From NCBI GenBank assembly GCA_011053055.1, contig DRHT01000049.1, positions 124,001-188,000 on the forward strand: a DNA stretch of 64,000 nt. The letters are read 5' to 3'. The stretch comes from Halopseudomonas sabulinigri (GTDB lineage Bacteria; Pseudomonadota; Gammaproteobacteria; Pseudomonadales; Pseudomonadaceae). The notes under the pieces are model-generated. The model worked only from the letters and a program-made list of their open reading frames with translations, searched no databases and was not told the origin of the DNA. Positions 57,573 through 64,000 of this stretch are shown piece by piece (within the stretch, counting starts at the first letter, position 1; every line of letters begins with the position of its first letter). Made by a program: the position numbers and the translations under genes.

Positions 57573-59444
57573 TTGACCCTTAAAGCGCCAAAGTTTGACA
57601 GCCCATCGATTGTCAAGTTTTGGCCGGAACCGCTTGTACTGGATATGACTGTTATGGATAGCACATCGCAAAAACTGCATTTGCGTATTCCTCAGCAAAC
57701 TCTAAGTAGCTTGAGTTTTGCTGAAGGCACGGAAAAGGGCATCACCCATTGGTTGGCTAACCTCCCAAAAGCCAACATTGGTGAGACTGCCCGTCAGTTG
57801 TATCAAGGCCTGATCGAGCTGAACCAGTTTGAGGTCGCTGCCGACAAACGACTGGCCATGCTCGAGCGCATAAGGCCAGAAGTACACTACGTTTGCTCTG
57901 CGCTTTCCAAGTATTACCTCGGACAGTCAATCGTTCTTGAGGACAAGCCGCGCAAAGTTGCCAACCTATCGCAATCGCTGCAAAACCACCTTGCTAACGG
58001 CTATAAGATAGTCGTGTCGCAGGAGCGCAGCATCAAGTCACGCGACCACGCCAGTCAGATGACGTTAGCGCTGCAACGTTCCATTCGCAGCCTGTGCGGC
58101 CCACTGCTACGCGCCTTCCAACTGTATTGCCCGGTAGCAGACGGTGTCTGGCTGGAGCTGCATCAACTTTATCAACTGGCGCGCAAACGCAAACTGCACC
58201 TGACCGCAGTGCCTGATAAAGAAAGCGCCAGCAAAAAACCTTTGAGCATTGAGCAAAGCTACATCATAGCTTTGCTGATGGGCTCTGCGCGTCCCAACCA
58301 GATGCGCCAGAGTGCTATGGGCCGGCTATTTTCAACCTTGGAAGACTGGAGCCGCGTGGCCAATATTGTGCCGCCGACGGATGCCAAGGCACTGTTCATT
58401 ATCAACCCAGACATGGATTGCCCGCCGCGTTACAAATCACTGATTCGCGATGAGAGTCTCGACAATAGCCTCGGACTGGACACTAGCGAGCTGGTCGAGA
58501 GCATCAAGACCTATATGCTCAGCAACGCTGACTATGGCGGCGACCTGCGCATACCCGACAATATGGGCATCGAGCTATTGCAGCACGTCAGCCAATCCTG
58601 GGGAGATTTGGCGGAACGCACGTTCAATCGCATCCCTAGCGGCGGCCAATTGAAGGTCAGCATTGGTATTAGCGCCACCCACTACCGCATTGCTGGCAAG
58701 GCGTTTGCTCGTTTTGTCGATGCCGAAGAAATGGAAACCAACCCCTTCTCCGAAGCCGCGCAACGCAGCAAGCAGAGCGGCTGGACCGGCGCCTTTGACG
58801 GCGCTCATTCAGTGGACTGGAATGGCAGTGGCGTAGAACAAATCGACTATAACGGCAGTGCCAACGGCGTTGTCGATACAGAAGATGACGAAAGCTACCC
58901 AATCCATACCCTACCCATCGTGAACCACAGCCCGGGTGGCTTCTGTCTTACGTGGCCCAAGGATGTGCCAAAGCAATTGCAGGCCGGTGAGCTGCTAGGC
59001 ATTCAAGAAGCCAACGAACAGGACTGGAGCTTGGCCGTAGTGCGCTGGATTCGTCAGGTGCGTGGCGGCGGCACTCAGATGGGTATAGAACTGGTTGCGC
59101 CCCATTGCACTCCTTGCGCTGCAAAACTGCTGCGTAAAACCGGCGAGCCTAGCCAATTTTTGCGTGCTCTGATGCTGCCCGAAGTTTCGGCTATTGACCG
59201 GCCAGCGACCATAATCACCCCGCGTATGCCGTTCCAGATCAACAGCAAGGTCATCATTCATCGGCCTGGTCACTCACAGCGCGCGCACCTCACCGAGCGC
59301 ATCACTGCCACCGGCAGCTTCAGTCAATTTCAATACCACCTGATTGAACAGACCAAGGAAGAGAAGCCTAAATCTGAGACTAACCCCTCATCCTTAACGG
59401 TCAGCACCGAGGATGACTTTGACTCCCTCTGGAAGTCTCTGTAA
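57573..59444 (+). CDS. DUF1631 family protein with PilZ-like C-terminal region
   Basis: Unknown function; up to 623 residues. The body (about 60-400) matches the DUF1631-type helical proteins known next to fimX in pseudomonads. The C-terminal region has features of a PilZ domain: VNHSPGG around residue 450 (compare NxSxxG), then WSLAVVRWIRQ and GIELVAP strands. The RxxxR motif that binds c-di-GMP is not seen upstream of it. The start is uncertain: a TTG at 57573 lies in a small inverted repeat (GTCTTC/GAAGAC), and ATGs at 57645 or 57654 are equally plausible. Directly followed by fimX. Confidence 0.72.
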   Translation: MTLKAPKFDSPSIVKFWPEPLVLDMTVMDSTSQKLHLRIPQQTLSSLSFAEGTEKGITHWLANLPKANIGETARQLYQGLIELNQFEVAADKRLAMLERIRPEVHYVCSALSKYYLGQSIVLEDKPRKVANLSQSLQNHLANGYKIVVSQERSIKSRDHASQMTLALQRSIRSLCGPLLRAFQLYCPVADGVWLELHQLYQLARKRKLHLTAVPDKESASKKPLSIEQSYIIALLMGSARPNQMRQSAMGRLFSTLEDWSRVANIVPPTDAKALFIINPDMDCPPRYKSLIRDESLDNSLGLDTSELVESIKTYMLSNADYGGDLRIPDNMGIELLQHVSQSWGDLAERTFNRIPSGGQLKVSIGISATHYRIAGKAFARFVDAEEMETNPFSEAAQRSKQSGWTGAFDGAHSVDWNGSGVEQIDYNGSANGVVDTEDDESYPIHTLPIVNHSPGGFCLTWPKDVPKQLQAGELLGIQEANEQDWSLAVVRWIRQVRGGGTQMGIELVAPHCTPCAAKLLRKTGEPSQFLRALMLPEVSAIDRPATIITPRMPFQINSKVIIHRPGHSQRAHLTERITATGSFSQFQYHLIEQTKEEKPKSETNPSSLTVSTEDDFDSLWKSL

Positions 59445-59504
59445 ATTCATTCGTCTAATTACTAAGGGCTGCGCATCAGCGCAGTCCGCTCTGTGCGGAC
59501 GATC

Positions 59505-61574
59505 ATGGGCAAAGAAAAACAAGCGATCAAACTGCTTATTCTGGATGACTCGCAAAACAACGCAGAACGTCTGGTAAGCCTGTTACGTAATGCTGGCCAT
59601 GCAACACGAGCGCATCGCATTACCTCGGTGGAAGATCTGCAGGAGTCCCTGCAACAGACCTGGGACCTATGCCTGGCCAGACCCGAAACAAGCTTCATGA
59701 CAGCCCACGAAGCCGTCGGTTTGATCTCCCGTCAGTCTCGAGACATACCCTTCATTCTGCTCACGCCCGCGCCCGGCACTGAACTACGTATCGACGCACT
59801 GCGTGCTGGAATGCAGGATGTTTTAAGCGATGAAAGCGACGCGCTCTTGACCTTGGTAGCCAATCGGGAGCTGGCCAATCTGGCAGCTCGCCGACAAAGG
59901 CGCATTGCCGAGCAAAGCCTGCGTGAGGCAGAAAAGCGCTGCCAGCTGCTACTTGAAAGCTCGGTTGACGCCATCGCCTATGTACATGACGGCATGCACA
60001 TTTATGCCAACCGCTCCTATATTCACCTATTCGGTTATGACGACCCTGACGATCTGGCTGCCGAGCCCATGGTCGGCCTCATTTCAGGTGATGACCAAAG
60101 CCGTTTCAAGGACTTTCTACGCAACTACATCCAGCACGGCGGTCAGAACGAGATACGCTGCAAAGGCCTGGACAGCAGTGGTAAGCAATTTCCGATCATG
60201 CTCAGCTTTTGCCCCGCCAGCTACGACGGCGAGCCCTGCACCCAAGTGGTGATACGTGCAGAAACTGCTAGCGCCGAATTTGAAAAAAAACTCAAAGTCA
60301 TGGCCAGCCGCGACTTGGTTACTGGCCTATTCAACCGTGCCTACTTTCAAGATCAGCTCGAGGCCATCCGCGACAACGCAGTGCGTCTTGGGCAGTCCAG
60401 CAGTCTCGCGTACATCAGCATTGACGGATTCAACAGCATTCAAGCCGACATAGGCTTGGGCGGTGCTGATTTGGTGTTAACCGATATCGCCCAACTGCTG
60501 CGCGACCACTTCCCTGAAGACACGCTGATTGCACGCTTTGGCGACGACGCTTGCAGCGTGCTCATCCCCGGCAAGGAGCCGGAATCTGCGGTAACCACTC
60601 TTGACGCGTTGCGCCAGAAGATCGAGGGCAATCTCTTTGAGGCCAACGGTCGGACAGTACAGATCACAATTAGCATTGGCGTATCCGCCATCAGCGAGAC
60701 TAGCGCGGACCCTACCGAAGCCGTGAATCGCGCACACCGACTTGCTGATCAACTCAGTCATGCTGGCGGTAACGCAGTGAAGGCGTTCAACCCGCTCGAC
60801 GAACTTGCCCACCAAGCCAACCGTGGCAATCTGATTGCGCTGATAAAACACACACTAGAAACCAATGGTTTCCGCCTACTGTTTCAGCCGGTCATAAGCC
60901 TGCGCGGCGACGAAGCCGAGTACTACGAAACCTTTCTGCGCCTGCTTAATCACGAAGGTGAAGAGGTTCCTGCTGCCGATTTTTTGCCAGCCGCTCAGGA
61001 AGCCGGCTTAGCAGCCGAAATTGACCGCTGGGTAATTACCCAAGCTACCCGCCTATTGAGTAGTCATCGCGCAAAAGGTGCGGAGACTCACCTACTACTT
61101 AACCTCAGTGGCGCGAGCCTGCAGAATCCGGATATGGTTGAGTGGATAGCCGGCCAGCTGAAAGACGCTCGCCTGCCGTCGGATGCAATCATCTTTCAGT
61201 TCAATGATGCCGACGTGAACAACTACCTAAAGCAGGCTAAAGCGCACACCGAAGCGCTGCATGCAATGCACTGTAAAGTTTCACTTAGCCATTTCGGCGG
61301 CGCCTTGAACCCCTATGCGTCGCTTAAGCATGTACATGCTGACTACATCAAAATTGATGGCTCATTCGCCCGTGACCTGTCCGACCCAAGCGCCGCGGAA
61401 GCATTGAAAGTCATGGTTTCCGCCCTGCATGCGCAAGGCAAACTCACTATAGTGCCTTACGTCGATAGCGCCGCGATGATGCCAACACTCTGGCAGGCAG
61501 GGGTGAACTATATTCAAGGCCACTATCTACAACCGCCTAGCGACAGCATGAGCTACGACTTCTCTGCTGAATAA
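59505..61574 (+). CDS. fimX: c-di-GMP receptor FimX (degenerate REC-PAS-GGDEF-EAL)
   Basis: Polar regulator of type IV pili in pseudomonads. Domains over 689 residues: a receiver domain (about 8-125) without the phospho-acceptor Asp (DLCLARPE at that position), a PAS domain (about 140-255), a GGDEF domain whose signature is GDDAC (346-350), and an EAL domain whose signature is ETF at 475-477 with Arg479 kept. GGDEF and EAL are therefore both catalytically degenerate, as in P. aeruginosa FimX, where the EAL domain only binds c-di-GMP. The start is the ATG at 59505; a GTG at 59493 adds four residues. It closes at a two-way terminator shared with serB. Confidence 0.92.
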   Translation: MGKEKQAIKLLILDDSQNNAERLVSLLRNAGHATRAHRITSVEDLQESLQQTWDLCLARPETSFMTAHEAVGLISRQSRDIPFILLTPAPGTELRIDALRAGMQDVLSDESDALLTLVANRELANLAARRQRRIAEQSLREAEKRCQLLLESSVDAIAYVHDGMHIYANRSYIHLFGYDDPDDLAAEPMVGLISGDDQSRFKDFLRNYIQHGGQNEIRCKGLDSSGKQFPIMLSFCPASYDGEPCTQVVIRAETASAEFEKKLKVMASRDLVTGLFNRAYFQDQLEAIRDNAVRLGQSSSLAYISIDGFNSIQADIGLGGADLVLTDIAQLLRDHFPEDTLIARFGDDACSVLIPGKEPESAVTTLDALRQKIEGNLFEANGRTVQITISIGVSAISETSADPTEAVNRAHRLADQLSHAGGNAVKAFNPLDELAHQANRGNLIALIKHTLETNGFRLLFQPVISLRGDEAEYYETFLRLLNHEGEEVPAADFLPAAQEAGLAAEIDRWVITQATRLLSSHRAKGAETHLLLNLSGASLQNPDMVEWIAGQLKDARLPSDAIIFQFNDADVNNYLKQAKAHTEALHAMHCKVSLSHFGGALNPYASLKHVHADYIKIDGSFARDLSDPSAAEALKVMVSALHAQGKLTIVPYVDSAAMMPTLWQAGVNYIQGHYLQPPSDSMSYDFSAE

Positions 61575-61613
61575 CAGACCATCGAAAGCCCCCTGCCAAG
61601 TGCACTACAATGC

Positions 61614-61637
61614 AAAACGCCCGGATAACCGGGCGTT
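61614..61637. terminator. Bidirectional terminator between fimX and serB
   Basis: AAAACGCCCGG-AT-AACCGGGCGTTTT: perfect stem with A/T ends in both directions. Confidence 0.88.
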
Positions 61638-61659
61638 TTGTTAGCAGATTGTTGTCAAA

Positions 61660-62871
61660 CTAGCTGCCTTCTCGATCGCGAAAACCTAACAAATACAGAA
61701 TGCCGTCCAGCCCCAATGTCGATATCGCCTGCTTGGCAGACTGCTTGACCAGCGGCTTAGCTCGGAACGCGACACCCAACCCAGCAATCGACAACATCGG
61801 CAAATCATTAGCACCGTCACCGACTGCGATAGTTTGCTCCAGACTAATCCCTTCCTGCTCCGCCAACTGACGTAACAAATCAGCCTTGCGCTGCCCATCA
61901 ACAATAGGCTCTAGCACTTCACCGGTTACCAAACCATCGACTACTGGCAACGCGTTTGCATAAACATAATCAATACCCAAACGCTTTTGCAGGCGCTCGG
62001 CAAAGTAGGTAAATCCACCGGACAGTATGGCCGTCTTGTATCCGAGGCGCCGCAGCTGAGCAATCAGGGTCTCCGCGCCTTCGGTCAAGCGCAGCGACTC
62101 ACCAATCTCTTCCAGTGTAGAAATGGGTAAGCCTTTGAGCAGCGCCATGCGCTCGCGGAAACTGGCCTTAAAGTCTAATTCGCCTCGCATCGCTCGTTCA
62201 GTAATCTCAGCGACGGCCTCACCTACTCCCGCTGCTTTAGCTAATTCATCGATCACTTCAGCGTCAATCAGGGTCGAATCCATATCGAACACCACCAAAC
62301 GGCGGTTGCGGCGAAAAATGCTGTCCTGCTGAAAGGCGATATCGACACTCAACTCCTGGGCAATCGCCAGGAACTCCGCGCGCAACGCAGCTGGATCAGC
62401 GGGCTCACCGCGCACCGAGAACTCGATGCAACCCTTACCTTGATCGGCCGGCAAGCCTTCTGGAATACGCCCAGAAAGTCGGTCGATATGATCTATGTTC
62501 AAATCGTAACGTGCCGTAATTTCACTGACGCGGGCGATATGCTCAGCGGTGACACGGCGCGCTAGCAAAGTGACTATATGCCTTGGCTTGCCCTGCCCGG
62601 TTACCCAGCGACCATATTCTTCGGCACTGACAGGGGTAAAGCGTACCTGCTGATCTAGCTCGTAGCCGCGAAACAGCACATCTTTCAAAACATCTGACAG
62701 GCCTTCATCACCGGTCATCTCGACCAGAATGCCAAAAGACAGGGTGTCATGAATGACTGCCTGGCCGATGTCCAGGATATTCACCTCGGCCTTTGCCAGC
62801 AGGCCGGTAATAGCCGCCGTCAGGCCCGGGCGATCCGGGCCGGTAATATTGATCAGGACTATTTCCTTCAA
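61660..62871 (-). CDS. serB: Phosphoserine phosphatase
   Basis: Last step of serine synthesis. The 403-residue protein has two N-terminal ACT-like domains (about 1-170, starting VLINITGPDRPGLTAAITGLL) and a HAD hydrolase domain with the nucleophile Asp196 and acid Asp198 in VFDMDSTLID. SGGFTYFAE and AVGDGANDLPM (about 341-351) follow. The two-ACT form is the pseudomonad type, longer than the 322-residue E. coli enzyme. It is divergent from the membrane-protein gene at 63029, as serB and smp/ytjB are in E. coli. Confidence 0.96.
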   Translation of the reverse strand: MKEIVLINITGPDRPGLTAAITGLLAKAEVNILDIGQAVIHDTLSFGILVEMTGDEGLSDVLKDVLFRGYELDQQVRFTPVSAEEYGRWVTGQGKPRHIVTLLARRVTAEHIARVSEITARYDLNIDHIDRLSGRIPEGLPADQGKGCIEFSVRGEPADPAALRAEFLAIAQELSVDIAFQQDSIFRRNRRLVVFDMDSTLIDAEVIDELAKAAGVGEAVAEITERAMRGELDFKASFRERMALLKGLPISTLEEIGESLRLTEGAETLIAQLRRLGYKTAILSGGFTYFAERLQKRLGIDYVYANALPVVDGLVTGEVLEPIVDGQRKADLLRQLAEQEGISLEQTIAVGDGANDLPMLSIAGLGVAFRAKPLVKQSAKQAISTLGLDGILYLLGFRDREGS

Positions 62872-63028
62872 GGTAACCTCATACGCCTAGCTAAAAACAC
62901 TATTCTAACCGGAATTGGCAACCGCCTCACAGATGAACCCTTTTTCCTTGCAGAGGGAATGGCTATACTCGGCGCTCGAGCCGCCAACGGCCTGCCACCG
63001 CCCACACCTGTCAATTTCGAGTCCCACT

Positions 63029-64000
63029 TTGAGCCGCTCAAGTCCTACCCAAGATAATCTTTTCCTACGCAGCTACACCCAGTTTCGGCGCCGTTGTAGC
63101 AACTTCCGCTATGCGGTTCCACTATTGGTACTACTGCCTTTGCTGGCGTTGTTATTGCTAACGCTCTGGTTTGGCAAAGTCGAGTTGCAGCGCGATATTG
63201 GCGTGCAAGCTGATCGCGTAGGTACTGCGCTTGCCCGCCAGATCGCCTCAACCGCTGCCGAACCCCTTGCAGCTGGCGACAATCTTAGCCTTAACATCCT
63301 GTTGGCCGAGTGGAATCAGAACCCTTTGATTGCCCATGTGAGCCTCTACTCACCTAACAACCGCGTGATAGCCGAAGCTGGCAATAAGCCCGCCGCGCAC
63401 AACCGCGCGCCAGGCCAAGGGCGCTATATGGCCGCGGTGCTGCGGCAAGATCAAGTGGCCGGGCAGATTCAATTGGTTCTCGCCGCACAACCATTCCGCC
63501 AGCCGGGTACCAACTTAATGGTCCAACTCATCTGGGCTTTGCTAGCCATCGCCTTGGTTAGCGGTTTGACTGCCTGGTTTTGGGCAGCACGCCTGCGCCG
63601 CGACCTCTCGGCTATTGCCGAATGGGACGCTACCCCCATTTACCCTGCCCCGGCCAGCGCCCGCCATGACGAGCTGGGTGACTTTGCTCGAACCCTTACC
63701 CAGCAGCGCGGCCTCTATCCTGAGCCGGAGCCGGAGCCGGAGCCGATTGAGGATATTGATATCAGCGCTGTTACTGCAGATATTTCCACTGCAACACCCG
63801 CCCAGCCTAGCGAAGAAGTTGACGCAGACAGCACGAGCATCGTCAGCGCATTGCCAGATGAAGACGGCCTTGGCGACGAATTACCAGTAGCACCCGATGC
63901 CGACACGAGCAGCCCAGCTGACGCGGCAAATAAAGAAGTAGATAGCGTTACTGACACAGCAACAACAGACAATAGCACGCTACCACGCCACGCCATGCTC
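63029..64000 (+). CDS. YtjB/Smp-like membrane protein, 3' end outside window
   Basis: Partial gene: at least 324 residues, no stop before the window end. After about 28 residues there is a transmembrane helix (VPLLVLLPLLALLLLTLWFG), a periplasmic domain of about 110 residues (ERQ-like ADRVGTALARQIASTAAEPL segment), a second helix (LIWALLAIALVSGLTAWFW, about 168-186) and an acidic low-complexity tail with a five-fold EP repeat (about 232-241). The layout and position opposite serB match the E. coli Smp/YtjB group. The start is uncertain: a TTG at 63029 or an in-frame ATG at 62933. Confidence 0.7.
   Translation, partial: MSRSSPTQDNLFLRSYTQFRRRCSNFRYAVPLLVLLPLLALLLLTLWFGKVELQRDIGVQADRVGTALARQIASTAAEPLAAGDNLSLNILLAEWNQNPLIAHVSLYSPNNRVIAEAGNKPAAHNRAPGQGRYMAAVLRQDQVAGQIQLVLAAQPFRQPGTNLMVQLIWALLAIALVSGLTAWFWAARLRRDLSAIAEWDATPIYPAPASARHDELGDFARTLTQQRGLYPEPEPEPEPIEDIDISAVTADISTATPAQPSEEVDADSTSIVSALPDEDGLGDELPVAPDADTSSPADAANKEVDSVTDTATTDNSTLPRHAML

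Noticed and set aside
63721-63750. Short tandem GAGCCG repeats
   Set aside because: It is an in-frame EP repeat in the YtjB-like gene, not a CRISPR or intergenic repeat.

Overview
The window is an uninterrupted block of chromosomal core genes from a gammaproteobacterium of the Pseudomonadaceae. Several gene orders match those known from Pseudomonas aeruginosa: yciH / NUDIX / DUF2333 / phosphate chemoreceptor / dsbD / aroQ / accB-accC / prmA / dusB-fis / purH / purD / retS; then dnaB / rplI / rpsR-rpsF / rlmB / rnr / tRNA-Leu / purA / hisZ / hflC-hflK-hflX-hfq-miaA-mutL-amiB-tsaE-nnrDE / queG / orn / rsgA / motB-motA / HDOD / rhdA / psd; then DUF1631 / fimX / serB / ytjB-like. Moderate GC content, a PPi-dependent phosphofructokinase and a lysine-type EF-P modification cluster set it apart from P. 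aeruginosa. They fit an early-branching lineage such as the P. pertucinogena/Halopseudomonas group, but that placement is inference.

Layout. 0-5.1 kb: PPi-phosphofructokinase, a GNAT acetyltransferase, inorganic pyrophosphatase, the tRNA wobble methyltransferase CmoM and a MATE exporter. 5-9 kb: YciH, a NUDIX hydrolase, a DUF2333 membrane protein, and a CtpL-like chemoreceptor with a clear Pho box. 9-23.4 kb, all plus strand: DsbD, AroQ, the AccB-AccC pair, PrmA, a zinc-ribbon DUF3426 protein, DusB-Fis, PurH, PurD and a RetS-type hybrid kinase. 23.6-46.3 kb, almost all minus strand: YgiQ, DnaB, the S6/S18/L9 operon with a candidate S6:S18-binding leader, RlmB, RNase R, one tRNA-Leu on the plus strand, PurA, HisZ, and the long nnrDE-tsaE-amiB-mutL-miaA-hfq-hflX-hflK-hflC operon ending in two tandem terminators. 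46.4-64 kb: QueG, Orn, RsgA, MotB/MotA, an HDOD-GAF protein, rhodanese, Psd, the epmA-efp-epmB cluster, a DUF1631 protein with a PilZ-like end, FimX, SerB, and a YtjB-like membrane protein cut by the window end.

How the genes work together. Translation and RNA quality dominate (S6, S18, L9, EF-P with its modification enzymes, YciH, RlmB, RNase R, RsgA, Orn, Hfq, MiaA, TsaE, DusB, CmoM, QueG, PrmA). A second theme is surface behaviour and motility: phosphate chemotaxis, the MotAB stator, FimX and RetS. Purine synthesis (PurH, PurD, PurA) and fatty-acid initiation (AccBC) complete the set.

I see no insertion sequence, prophage, CRISPR array, toxin-antitoxin or defence island, and no obvious pseudogene. 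The only intergenic stretch over 300 bases (33010-33405) holds the tRNA gene, its promoter and two terminators. No wholly new multi-gene system is evident. The best leads are regulatory elements (Pho box, S6:S18 leader), the EF-P modification switch, the PPi-dependent glycolytic enzyme, and the PilZ-like DUF1631 protein beside FimX.
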